43,099 bases of DNA from Pseudomonadota bacterium (GCA_023423935.1 JAFAEQ010000023.1:1-43099); one strand, 5' to 3'; positions 25,673 to 33,283 are shown, counted from the first letter of the stretch. Notes: generated from the sequence alone by a model not told the origin. Translations and numbers: made by a program.

Positions 25673-25702
25673 TTGTCGCTGCGACTGGCGCGCACTTACA
25701 CT
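25673..25702 (+). promoter_or_regulatory. putative leaderless promoter of apbE
   Basis: TTGTCG (25673-25678), 18-nt spacer, TACACT (25697-25702), then CGCGCG and the ATG at 25709. Transcription would start at about the first base of the start codon. This is the clearest of three such cases, since it also has a -35. Confidence 0.45.
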
Positions 25703-25708
25703 CGCGCG

Positions 25709-26728
25709 ATGCGTCCTTATGTTCTCGTCTTTGCGCTCGTTCTGCTGTCCGCCTGCTCCAGGCGTGACCCGATCGAACTGTCGGGCCCGACGATGGGCAC
25801 CACATACTCGGTCAAGATCGTCGATCCGCCGCAAGGGATGACGGCCGCGGGTGCCCGCGAGATCGTGGATGAGGTCCTCGCGCTCATCGACGTGCAGATG
25901 TCGACGTATCGTGCGGATTCGGAGATATCGAGTTTCAACCGATCCGATTCGACGGACTGGTTTGCCGTCTCTCCCGAGCTTCAGGAAGTCATCGCCGGCT
26001 CGTTGCGGGTGAGTGAAGAGACGCAGGGGGCGATCGACATCACGATCGCGCCGCTGGTGAATCTCTGGGGCATGGGGCCGACAGGCGAACCGAAGGACTT
26101 GCCGACGCCTGCCGAGCTCGATGCGGCGCGTGCGCGTGTCGGCTATCGGAATCTTTCCACGCGCGAGAATCCACCTGCCGTACGTCGTGCGATCGCCGGA
26201 ATCACGCTCGATCTCAACGCAGTGGCGCCGGGCTATGCAGTCGATCTGCTCGCCGCACGATTCCGTGCACACGCGGCCACCAATTTCATCATCGATATTG
26301 GCGGAGAGGTCCGCGTGGAGGGATTGAACAGTGAAAGAAAGCCTTGGCGCATCGCAATCGAAAAGCCCCTTGATGCCGAGCCCGAGCCGTACGCGATCGC
26401 ATCGCTGACGAACATGGCCATCACCACCTCGGGCGAATATCGGCACTACTACACGCGCGACGGCCATCGCTATTCACACACGATCGATCCGCGCACCGCG
26501 CGCCCGGTCGAACATGCGCTGGCGTCGGTCGTCGTGATCGCACCTTCCGCCTTCGAAGCCGATGCCTGGGCCACTGCCTTGAACGTGTTGGGCGAAACCG
26601 AAGGCTACGCGCTCGCCCAACGCCGTCGCATTCCCGCAATGTTCATCGTGGACCGCGCTGGGAAACTCGAGTCGGTCATGACGAGCGAGTTCGGAAAGTA
26701 TCTGGCAGTAGGACCGAGTGATGGGTGA
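25709..26728 (+). CDS. apbE: FAD:protein FMN transferase lipoprotein
   Basis: Attaches FMN covalently to threonine residues of exported flavoproteins, using FAD and Mg2+. 339 residues. Lipoprotein signal with lipobox LLSACS, so it is anchored in a membrane on the periplasmic side. ApbE blocks: GPTMGTTYSVKI, SEISSFNR, the flavin-binding GAIDITIAPLVNLWG, DIGGEVR, and TSGEYRHYY with HTIDPRTARP. No RnfG/NqrC/NosR-like acceptor gene is in the window. The last codons and the TGA (26726-26728) lie inside a heptamer array, so the C-terminal SDG is repeat-derived. Confidence 0.92.
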   Translation: MRPYVLVFALVLLSACSRRDPIELSGPTMGTTYSVKIVDPPQGMTAAGAREIVDEVLALIDVQMSTYRADSEISSFNRSDSTDWFAVSPELQEVIAGSLRVSEETQGAIDITIAPLVNLWGMGPTGEPKDLPTPAELDAARARVGYRNLSTRENPPAVRRAIAGITLDLNAVAPGYAVDLLAARFRAHAATNFIIDIGGEVRVEGLNSERKPWRIAIEKPLDAEPEPYAIASLTNMAITTSGEYRHYYTRDGHRYSHTIDPRTARPVEHALASVVVIAPSAFEADAWATALNVLGETEGYALAQRRRIPAMFIVDRAGKLESVMTSEFGKYLAVGPSDG

Positions 26729-26780
26729 TGAGTGATGAGTGATGAGTGATGGGAGTGATGGGAGTGATGGGAGTGATGAG
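26719..26780 (+). repeat. heptamer/nonamer array over the apbE stop
   Basis: TGATGGG, three TGATGAG, then three TGATGGGAG nonamers and a final TGATGAG. The apbE stop codon is the start of the second unit. The first four units are in the usual 7-nt period (stops in all frames). The nonamers keep one frame. Confidence 0.85.
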
Positions 26781-26870
26781 GGGAGGGCGGAGCGGACGTC
26801 GTCCGCTGTGGTCCACCTCTCGCGGTCGGCGTAGAGTGAGGCATGTCGCTGCCACTCCTGCGCGTTTCTC

Positions 26871-27647
26871 ATGACTGACCTCTCGCCGCCGCCAAGCGTA
26901 GATCGCATCGCCGCATTCCGCGGTCTGCTGCAGACCAGTCGTCATGTCGTGTTCTTCACGGGCGCCGGGATCAGCACCGAGTCCGGGATTCCCGACTTCC
27001 GCAGTCCTGGCGGCGTGTGGTCGACCATGAAGCCGATTTACTTCCAGGAGTTCATCGCGTCCGCGGACATGCGACGCGAAGCCTGGCGTCGGCGATTCAG
27101 CAATCAGGATGGATGGGTCGGTGCGCAACCGAACGCGGGCCATCTTGCCGTGGCGCGACTGATCGAGGTCGGCAAGGCCTCCTGCGTGATTACGCAGAAC
27201 GTCGACAATCTCCATCAGGCTTCCGGCGTACCGGACGACAAAGTGGTCGAGCTGCACGGCAATTCGACCTACGCCACCTGCCTGTCCTGCAGCACGCGCT
27301 ATGAGCTCGCCGAGATTGAAAGAGAATTCGCCGTGGCGGGCGATGTCGGTCCGTGTAGCAGATGCGGCGGGATCATCAAGTCGGCCACTATCTCATTCGG
27401 TCAGCAGATGCCCGCCGAGCCAATGCGCCGTGCTCTCGAAGAAGCACTGAAGTGCGACCTGTTCATCGTGCTCGGCTCCTCGCTCTCCGTCTTCCCTGCG
27501 GCAGAACTCCCCTTACGCGCACGCCAGGCCGGCGCGACGCTGGTCATCGTCAACCGCGACCCCACCGAAATGGACGATGCGGCCGATCTGGTGATTCATG
27601 CGGGCATCGGACAGACGATGGTAAGCGTGATGAGCAGTGAGCAATGA
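26871..27647 (+). CDS. NAD-dependent protein deacylase, SIR2 family (SIRT4-like class)
   Basis: 258-residue sirtuin that removes acyl groups from lysines using NAD+. GAGISTESGIPDFRS (31-45) binds NAD, TQNVDNLH (108-115), catalytic His129 in ELHGNS, Zn cysteines C137, C140, C162 and C165, and GSSLSVFPA near the end. The FQEFIASADMRREAWRRRF segment resembles class II (SIRT4-type) rather than CobB-type sirtuins. The C-terminus MSSEQ is encoded by the heptamer array, and its TGA lies in the third unit. It is convergent with the protease-like gene. Confidence 0.88.
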   Translation: MTDLSPPPSVDRIAAFRGLLQTSRHVVFFTGAGISTESGIPDFRSPGGVWSTMKPIYFQEFIASADMRREAWRRRFSNQDGWVGAQPNAGHLAVARLIEVGKASCVITQNVDNLHQASGVPDDKVVELHGNSTYATCLSCSTRYELAEIEREFAVAGDVGPCSRCGGIIKSATISFGQQMPAEPMRRALEEALKCDLFIVLGSSLSVFPAAELPLRARQAGATLVIVNRDPTEMDDAADLVIHAGIGQTMVSVMSSEQ

Positions 27648-27728
27648 GCAATGAGCAGTGAGCAATGAGCAATGAGGAATGAGGAATGAGGAATGAGGAA
27701 TGAGGAATGAGGAATGAGGAATGAGGAA
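27631..27728 (+). repeat. 14-unit perfect heptamer array after the sirtuin gene
   Basis: Fourteen uninterrupted 7-nt units: TGAGCAG, TGAGCAA x2, TGAGCAG, TGAGCAA x2, then TGAGGAA x8. It starts 17 nt before the end of the sirtuin gene and supplies its stop. The homogeneous TGAGGAA block suggests recent slippage expansion. Confidence 0.95.
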
Positions 27729-27749
27729 TGAATGGCGCTCGACGACGCA

Positions 27750-27784
27750 TCACTCATCACGCATCACTCATCACTCGTCACTCA
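27750..27784 (-). repeat. opposing heptamer array at the 3' end of the protease-like gene
   Basis: On the minus strand: TGAGTGA, CGAGTGA, TGAGTGA, TGCGTGA, TGAGTGA. The protease-like gene stops inside it (TGA 27773-27771), and its C-terminal MSDE is repeat-derived. It faces the sirtuin array across 21 nt. Confidence 0.9.
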
Positions 27785-28712
27785 TTGCGCCCTGTTCGGC
27801 GCTGGCCTGCATTTCCATGCGCAGCGTTTGTTCGAGCCACTCGTTCATGGTGATCATGGTATTGCGCGGTGTGGACAGACCTGCAGGTGTCGGCTGCGCG
27901 CGAAGCGTGTGGATGCCGATGATGACGCCGCTGTGCTCATCGATGACGGGCGCGCCCGCCGCGATGCCGCGAGCGTCGATGTCATGCACGAATCCTTCGA
28001 GATGGCCGGATGCGATGCCGTCGGCTGCGCGTTCGTAAACCGTGCCGCGCGATTTGCTTTTCAGAGGATCGGATTCGAGGTCCTTGCGTAAGCCGACCAT
28101 CAGTACCGAGGTCGCCTTTCCGGAGAACTTGCCCAAGGGCATGGTCCGCTGCGCGTAGCGTGAGGGCTCCGCAAGCCGCACGACCGCAAAGTCCTTCGCG
28201 GCCTGATCTGCGGCGTCGGCGTCGCTCGCCCATTGCGACTTCACATACGAGACCGGAATGCGCTCGCGTATCTGGCCCAGCGAATCGGTGCTCGTGTAGA
28301 TGCAATTCTCGGCCGGAATCTCGGCGCCGTCGTGCTCGAACGTGTGAGCGACGGTCACGCCGATATCGAATGCGCCGACGAGAAACGCCGTGGACATCTG
28401 CTGCTCTCCGTCGACGGTACACACGATCGCACCGATGCCGCTGAACGACAGGAATTCCTGACTCGACAGTTCGCTGCGACGCGGGCCGTCGATGGAGGTT
28501 TGTATCGCGGGGCCGAACTCGAGCAACCGCGGTTGAGGCTCCTTGTACGAGTGCACGGTGGGCGTCGCACATCGCGATCCCGTCGCGCACAGTCCGGGTT
28601 CCGCGCGACTCCCTGGGGCGACCAGCAGCGCGCCGATCAATGCGAGGGCTGCCAGCCATTGAGGGCGGTAAGAGAGAGATGCAGCGCAGACTGAGCAGGA
28701 CTTCTGAAGCAT
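27771..28712 (-). CDS. secreted trypsin-like protein with the catalytic Ser replaced by Ala
   Basis: 313 residues. A hydrophobic export signal lies at about 20-37 (LAALALIGALLVAPGSRA). The chymotrypsin-fold landmarks are His123 in VTVAHTF and Asp174 in DFAVVRL. At the nucleophile position, where GNSGGPV is expected, the protein reads IAAGAPV (250-256), so Ser is Ala252 and one oxyanion-hole Gly is Ala254. The downstream GVIIGIHT strand is normal. It is therefore probably an inactive binding or scaffold protein of the S1 fold. The N-terminus uses the ATG at 28712, with a weak ribosome-binding site. Cysteines at 41/48 and 98/137 could pair. The catalytic reading is from eye alignment. Confidence 0.7.
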   Translation of the reverse strand: MLQKSCSVCAASLSYRPQWLAALALIGALLVAPGSRAEPGLCATGSRCATPTVHSYKEPQPRLLEFGPAIQTSIDGPRRSELSSQEFLSFSGIGAIVCTVDGEQQMSTAFLVGAFDIGVTVAHTFEHDGAEIPAENCIYTSTDSLGQIRERIPVSYVKSQWASDADAADQAAKDFAVVRLAEPSRYAQRTMPLGKFSGKATSVLMVGLRKDLESDPLKSKSRGTVYERAADGIASGHLEGFVHDIDARGIAAGAPVIDEHSGVIIGIHTLRAQPTPAGLSTPRNTMITMNEWLEQTLRMEMQASAEQGAMSDE

Positions 28713-28951
28713 GACCGCACTTCTACCGGGGGCGACATCGAAAATCCCTGCGATGTGATGGGGAAAAGGCCTCAGACATTGCCTTAGGCAGTCGCCCTTC
28801 ACTCACAGCCGTGCTCTGTCTCGACGACAGGCGTGGACGAGACTACGGGGACTGGAGCCTGCCAACGGTGAAGCGCATCAAACTTCCGGTGCGCGCTTTG
28901 GATTGTGAGCGCCAGGTTTTGGTTGATCGAGGACCGAGCTTAACCAGGCGC

Positions 28952-28982
28952 AAAAAAAGGCCGAGGTGCGTACACCTCGGCC
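28952..28982 (-). terminator. intrinsic terminator of tonB
   Basis: On the minus strand: perfect 10-bp stem GGCCGAGGTG/CACCTCGGCC (28982-28973 with 28968-28959), 4-nt loop, then seven T (28958-28952). It lies 30 nt after the tonB stop. This is the only textbook rho-independent terminator in the window. Confidence 0.9.
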
Positions 28983-29012
28983 CGGTCGCGTCGAATCGAC
29001 GCGAAGAGCTGC

Positions 29013-29624
29013 TTACTTCCCCTGAGTCAGACGGAAGGTCACCGCCACATTCGTCCACGCGGTCACAGGTTGCGAGCCATTCGTGGCCGCGGCGAACCGC
29101 CACTTGCGAACAGCATCCATCGCGGCCTGATCGAGGCGGTCAAAGCCACTGCTCTGCGCCAGCTGGACTTCGCGCGGCATGCCGCGCTCATCGACCAGAA
29201 TACGCAGACGCACCGTGCCTTCCTCGCCAGCGCGACGTGAAGCGGCCGGATACACCGGCTCAGACCGCTTCGTCACTTTCAGATCCTGCGCAGGAGCGCC
29301 GCTCGCGACACTCGCTACAGGCGCAGTCTCCGAAGGAGGCGCGTCGGTGGCCGGAGCCTCGATCTCCGCAGGGATCTCGACCTGCGGCATCGGCGTATCC
29401 ACGACTTGCTGCTGATCGATGTCAGGCTTCACAGGAGTGATCTCTGGCTCGTCGATCTTCTGCTGCTCGGGGATGAACACCACCTGCGCGGATTCGAGCA
29501 CCTTCGGCATCTGCACCACGCCCATGCTCACCGATAACAGATAGGCGATTGCCGCGTGCACACCGATCACAGCAATCAGTGGACCAGGGCGCTTCAGCGC
29601 ACTTGATTGACGTTCCGCGTACAT
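29013..29624 (-). CDS. tonB: energy transducer TonB
   Basis: Couples the proton-motive force to outer-membrane receptors. 203 residues. One N-terminal membrane helix (PLIAVIGVHAAIAYLLSVSMG) is followed by a Pro/Glu/Val-rich periplasmic spanner (EPEITPVKPDIDQQQ...), then the TonB C-terminal domain (SEPVYPAASRRAGEEGTVRL, VQLAQSSGFDRLDQAAMDAV, WRFAAA). The Met at 29624 is chosen because GGAGA stands 6 nt before it. Another ATG at 29636 lacks a ribosome-binding site. No exbB/exbD here. It is divergent from glnE. Confidence 0.9.
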   Translation of the reverse strand: MYAERQSSALKRPGPLIAVIGVHAAIAYLLSVSMGVVQMPKVLESAQVVFIPEQQKIDEPEITPVKPDIDQQQVVDTPMPQVEIPAEIEAPATDAPPSETAPVASVASGAPAQDLKVTKRSEPVYPAASRRAGEEGTVRLRILVDERGMPREVQLAQSSGFDRLDQAAMDAVRKWRFAAATNGSQPVTAWTNVAVTFRLTQGK

Positions 29625-29653
29625 GAGGGTCTCCATCAATGAGAAGCACCACA

Positions 29654-29677
29654 GCTTCGTTGTCCTATAAACGAAGC
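29654..29677. promoter_or_regulatory. 8-bp-arm dyad upstream of tonB
   Basis: Perfect inverted repeat GCTTCGTT / AACGAAGC separated by 8 nt, 30 nt before the tonB start. The spacer reads TATAGGAC on the tonB strand and may contain a -10. It could be an operator or a leader hairpin. It does not resemble a Fur box. Confidence 0.45.
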
Positions 29678-29737
29678 GCACCCCGCGATGGTTTCAACTG
29701 CTGCATTTCCCCGGGTTTGCATGGTAGAACGTGACCG

Positions 29738-29780
29738 AAAGTTCCCGCGCGCACACAAAAGCGATGTCGCCGGGAACTTT
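29738..29780. promoter_or_regulatory. 10-bp-arm dyad upstream of glnE
   Basis: Perfect inverted repeat AAAGTTCCCG (29738-29747) / CGGGAACTTT (29771-29780), with a 23-nt spacer, ending 31 nt before the glnE ATG. It may be a leader hairpin or regulator site. A GTG at 29731, in frame with glnE, would make it coding. Confidence 0.45.
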
Positions 29781-29811
29781 TGCACAAGCGACATTGAGTC
29801 TTCGAGTATTC

Positions 29812-32691
29812 ATGACCTCCCCAATACACACCATTCTTCTCGACGCGGCTTCGCAACGCCTGCAAGAGCACAAAGCGGATCATCCCGATCTATGGGCGAA
29901 AGTGCTCTGTGATGCGCGCATCGAGTCATCGCTCCCGCGAGTCTGGGCCAGCAGCGAGTACATCGCGACCGCATGCCTGCGCGATCCATCATTGCTGGCA
30001 GAACTCTGCGCCAGCGGCGCGCTCACGCAGTCGCGATCCGGAGATTGGATAGCGCGCGATCTGGAAGGGGGCGATGCGGGTACTTCCGAGAACGAGTGGA
30101 TGGCGTATCTGCGCCGGTTTCGTCGCCGCCACATGGTGCGCATCGCCTGGCGCGACATTGCAGGCTGGGCCACCCTCGATGAAACGTTGCAGGATCTCTC
30201 TGCGCTTGCCGATGCGTGCATCGCCTTCGCCTATCGACGCATGTACGAATTGCTGGTCGCTCGCTACGGAATTCCGCGTGGTGAAGAAAGCGGGGCAGAG
30301 CAATCCATGATGATTCTGGGAATGGGCAAGCTCGGTGCGCGCGAGCTGAATTATTCCTCGGATATCGATCTGATTTTTCTGTATCCGGAAGAGGGGCAGA
30401 CGGACGGTGCCCGCAGCGTCGACAACGCGGAGTTCTTTCTGCGTCTGGGACAGAAGGTCGCTCAGTTGCTCGCGACGCCCACGGTGGATGGATTCGTCTA
30501 TCGCGTCGATCTGCGGCTGCGTCCGTTCGGAGATAGCGGACGTCTCGCGCTGAGCTTCAATTCCTTCGAGAACTATCTGCAGCAGCACGGCCGAGATTGG
30601 GAGCGTTATGCGTACGTAAAGGCGCGGGCGATTACGGCAGAGGATCAGTTCCCGGCGCTGTTCGATGAGGTGTTGCGTCCGTTCGTCTATCGACGCTACC
30701 TGGATTTCAGTGTGTTCGAATCGCTGCGCGACATGAAGGCGATGATCAGTCGCGAAGTGGAGCGGCGCGAGATGCAGGACAACATCAAGCTCGGTCCGGG
30801 CGGCATCCGCGAGATCGAGTTCATCGTGCAGGCCTTTCAGCTCATTCGCGGAGGCAGCGACCGGCGCCTGCAGGCGCGTGAGCTGCAGTCGGTGCTGCCT
30901 ATGCTGGCGACTCAGCGCTTCATCAAGCGCGAGATCGCCGACGATCTTCACCAGGCCTATCGGTTCCTGCGTGTGGTCGAGAACCGGCTGCAGCAATGGA
31001 ACGACGAGCAGACACATATGCTGCCGACCCAGGCGGAAGCGCGGGAACGTCTTGCACTCTCGATGGAGCAACCGGACTGGCAGACGCTTGCGTCCACGCT
31101 CGAAGCTCACCGGGCGCGTGTGGCGCGACACTTCGCGCAGACCGTATTCGGTCCTGAAGGATCCAGCGTCGCGCCGCAATCGGTCCCGGAGGGCGGGCTC
31201 GATCTGGAGGCCTCGCGCGAGGATCGCGATCGCGCACTGCAAGAATTCGGAATCGCACACAGTGCGCAGCTGTCGCAGGCGATCGAGGAGCTGAAGAACT
31301 CTGCCTATTACCGCCGACTCGATGAAACCGGCCGGCGGCGACTACGCGAGCTGTTGCCGCGTCTGCTGCGAAGCATCGCCGCAACTGCCGATCCACAAGT
31401 GGCGTTCACGCGCGTTCTGAGGATCATCGAGATGATCGGGGGGCGCACGGTGTATCTGGCGCTGCTCAACGAGAATACGGCAGCGTTGCAGCGGCTCGTG
31501 AACCTGTGCGGTCAGAGTCAGTTCCTCGCCGATCAGATCGCCTCGCATCCGCTGCTGCTGGATGAGCTGATCGACGAGCGCATGCTCGAAGAGCCGCCGT
31601 CACGCGCACAGTTCGTCGAGGAGCTCGCCTCACGCGATGCTGCGATGAAAGGCGAAGACGCGGAACGTCAGGTCGAGACGCTGCGCCATTTCCAGCGCGC
31701 CGCGTTCTTTCGCGTGGCGGTCGCGGATCTCACCGGACGACTGCCCTTGATGAAGGTGAGCGATCGGCTCACCGACATCGCGGAGCTCATCGTCAATGAG
31801 GCGCTGCGGCTTGCGTGGTCCCAGATCTCCGAGCGACATGGTTTGCCGAAGTGCGTGGATGCGGACGGCCGCGAGCGCACTGCGGATATGGTCGTGATCG
31901 CGTACGGCAAGCTCGGCGGTCTCGAGCTCGGCTACGGATCCGATCTCGATCTGGTGTTCCTGCACGACTCCGCAGGAGAGCAGCAGCGCACCGATGGAGA
32001 TCAGTCGATCGACAATGGCATGTTTTTCCAGCGGCTCGCGCAGCGCCTCGTGCATCTGCTCACGGTGCATACCTCTGCCGGACGGCTGTACGAAGTCGAT
32101 ACGCGTCTGCGTCCGGGCGGCAATCGCGGGCTGCTGGTTCAAACGCTGCAGGGCTTCCGCGAGTACGAATTTCAGGAAGCGTGGACTTGGGAGCATCAGT
32201 CCCTGTTGCGCGCCCGTGCGATCGTGGGCACTGCGTCCTTGCGCGAAAGCTTCGAGCAGGCGCGTATCGAAGTGCTGCGCAATGCAGTTCGGCGCGGCGA
32301 TCTTCGCCAGGAAGTCCGCAACATGCGCGCGAAGATGCGCGGAAGTCTGTCGAAGGCGGGCGCAGGTCAGTTCGATCTCAAGCAGGATGCGGGCGGCGTC
32401 GCCGACCTCGAGTTCCTGGTGCAGTACTGGATGCTCAAATGGGCCGACCGCTATCCGGAAATCGTGACTTTCTCGGACAACATCCGGCAGCTCGAAAGCC
32501 TCGCGTCAGGCAATCTGGTTCCTCAGTCGCGCGTGGATTTTCTGGTCAACACCTATCGCAGCTATCGCGAGCGCCTGCACCATCTTTCACTGAATGGCGC
32601 CAGGAACGTCATCGATGCGAGCGAGTTCACTGCCGAACGTCGCGGCGTGATCGCGATCTGGGACGAGGTGATGGAAGAAAATGAGCAATGA
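29812..32691 (+). CDS. glnE: bifunctional glutamine synthetase adenylyltransferase/adenylyl-removing enzyme
   Basis: Sets glutamine synthetase activity by adding or removing AMP in response to PII and glutamine. 959 residues, close to E. coli GlnE (946). It has two nucleotidyltransferase domains. The N-terminal adenylyl-removing one has GMGKLGARELNYSSDIDL (170-187). The C-terminal adenylylating one has AYGKLGGLELGYGSDLDL (about 697-714). Each is followed by a helical regulatory domain (GPGGIREIEFIVQ and AGGVADLEFLVQYW). The ATG at 29812 gives the family N-terminus. In-frame ATG (29764) and GTG (29731) lie upstream. The C-terminal NEQ and the TGA come from the first units of the heptamer array. 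Confidence 0.95.
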   Translation: MTSPIHTILLDAASQRLQEHKADHPDLWAKVLCDARIESSLPRVWASSEYIATACLRDPSLLAELCASGALTQSRSGDWIARDLEGGDAGTSENEWMAYLRRFRRRHMVRIAWRDIAGWATLDETLQDLSALADACIAFAYRRMYELLVARYGIPRGEESGAEQSMMILGMGKLGARELNYSSDIDLIFLYPEEGQTDGARSVDNAEFFLRLGQKVAQLLATPTVDGFVYRVDLRLRPFGDSGRLALSFNSFENYLQQHGRDWERYAYVKARAITAEDQFPALFDEVLRPFVYRRYLDFSVFESLRDMKAMISREVERREMQDNIKLGPGGIREIEFIVQAFQLIRGGSDRRLQARELQSVLPMLATQRFIKREIADDLHQAYRFLRVVENRLQQWNDEQTHMLPTQAEARERLALSMEQPDWQTLASTLEAHRARVARHFAQTVFGPEGSSVAPQSVPEGGLDLEASREDRDRALQEFGIAHSAQLSQAIEELKNSAYYRRLDETGRRRLRELLPRLLRSIAATADPQVAFTRVLRIIEMIGGRTVYLALLNENTAALQRLVNLCGQSQFLADQIASHPLLLDELIDERMLEEPPSRAQFVEELASRDAAMKGEDAERQVETLRHFQRAAFFRVAVADLTGRLPLMKVSDRLTDIAELIVNEALRLAWSQISERHGLPKCVDADGRERTADMVVIAYGKLGGLELGYGSDLDLVFLHDSAGEQQRTDGDQSIDNGMFFQRLAQRLVHLLTVHTSAGRLYEVDTRLRPGGNRGLLVQTLQGFREYEFQEAWTWEHQSLLRARAIVGTASLRESFEQARIEVLRNAVRRGDLRQEVRNMRAKMRGSLSKAGAGQFDLKQDAGGVADLEFLVQYWMLKWADRYPEIVTFSDNIRQLESLASGNLVPQSRVDFLVNTYRSYRERLHHLSLNGARNVIDASEFTAERRGVIAIWDEVMEENEQ

Positions 32692-32828
32692 GTAATGAGT
32701 AATGAGTAATGAGCAATGAGTAATGAGTAATGAGCAATGAGTAATGAGTAATGAGCAATGAGTAATGGAGAGTGAGGAATGAGGAATGAGGAATGAGGAA
32801 TGGGGAATGGGGAGAGAGGAATGAGCAA
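32682..32828 (+). repeat. 21-unit heptamer array over the glnE stop
   Basis: Twelve perfect TGAGYAA units, with a superimposed 21-nt period (TGAGCAA, TGAGTAA, TGAGTAA) repeated in the middle. These are followed by TGGAGAG, four TGAGGAA, TGGGGAA, TGGGGAG, AGAGGAA and TGAGCAA. It starts inside glnE and supplies its stop (32689-32691). Beyond it come CTAGCAG and CTAGTGA. Confidence 0.95.
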
Positions 32829-32869
32829 CTAGCAGCTAGTGACCTGTAAACAGCCGATTCGGTGGCGAC

Positions 32870-32973
32870 GTCACCCCGGCGAAGGCCGGGGCCGGTCTTG
32901 TGGACCAACGCGAATCCCGCGGGAGATCCCGGCCTTCGCCAGGCCTTCGCCGGGATGACGACCAAAGCAGCAC
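32870..32973. repeat. palindromic REP-like element, copy 1
   Basis: Outer arms GTCACCCCGGCGAAGGCC (32870-32887) and GGCCTTCGCCGGGATGAC (32942-32959) pair at 17 of 18 positions. GGCCTTCGCC is tandemly doubled at 32931-32951. Segment 32905-32940 recurs at 33095-33130, and 32957-32973 (GACGACCAAAGCAGCAC) recurs at 33152-33168. TTCGCCGGGATGAC-type palindromes are common dispersed intergenic elements in proteobacteria. Confidence 0.8.
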
Positions 32974-33004
32974 AATGGTTACAGTCCACCAGGAGGAACG
33001 GGAC

Positions 33005-33081
33005 GGAGCAATGAGCAATGAGTAATGAGTAATGGGGAATGAGCAACTAGCAACTAGCAACTAGCAACTAGCAACTAGAGG
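33005..33081 (+). repeat. second heptamer array after glnE, with CTAGCAA units
   Basis: Units in order: GGAGCAA, TGAGCAA, TGAGTAA x2, TGGGGAA, TGAGCAA, CTAGCAA x4, CTAGAGG. The CTAGCAA units lose TGA but gain TAG, so a stop still recurs every 7 nt. The array sits between the two REP-like copies. Confidence 0.9.
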
Positions 33082-33094
33082 GCGACCCCCGTGG

Positions 33095-33168
33095 CCAACG
33101 CGAATCCCGCACGAGATCCCGGCCTTCGCCGGGACAACCACACTTCGCCGGGACGACCAAAGCAGCAC
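33095..33168. repeat. palindromic REP-like element, copy 2 (partial)
   Basis: Bases 33095-33130 match copy 1 at 34 of 36 positions, and 33152-33168 match its end. The left 18-nt arm is missing, and a second TTCGCCGGGAC has been inserted. It looks like a decayed or rearranged duplicate. The rest of the 592-nt space between glnE and the zf-CHCC gene (32692-33283) holds only these repeats and the promoter below. Confidence 0.75.
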
Positions 33169-33221
33169 GTTTCGGGTCGTCGTTGCGCTTGACCAGGATG
33201 AATAGGAATGGGGAAGGGCTC

Positions 33222-33252
33222 TTTACAGGCCTGGACCCCTACGCCGTACAAT
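33222..33252 (+). promoter_or_regulatory. putative sigma-70 promoter of the zf-CHCC gene
   Basis: TTTACA (33222-33227), 19-nt spacer, TACAAT (33247-33252), 31 nt before the start codon. Each hexamer matches consensus at 5 of 6 positions. The spacer is longer than ideal. Confidence 0.4.
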
Positions 33253-33283
33253 CGCGGCAGTTTCGTATTCGTCGAGTACCGCC

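Noticed and set aside
27550..27753. 67-residue minus-strand frame with SFLIPHS repeats
   Set aside because: Antisense of the sirtuin array; repetitive only because the DNA is.
26719..27784. Heptamer arrays as a CRISPR array
   Set aside because: Units are 7 nt with no spacers, and there are no cas genes.
28811..29440. 209-codon plus-strand frame over the tonB region
   Set aside because: Overlaps tonB and its terminator, is low in recognisable structure and has no ribosome-binding site.
29654..29677. Fur box in front of tonB
   Set aside because: The dyad GCTTCGTT/AACGAAGC does not match the GATAAT-type Fur consensus.
32562..33046. Minus-strand frames rich in SLLIAHY/PHSSFLI heptapeptide repeats
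   Set aside because: They are antisense translations of the heptamer arrays, which lack stops on that strand. There is no start signal and no family resemblance.
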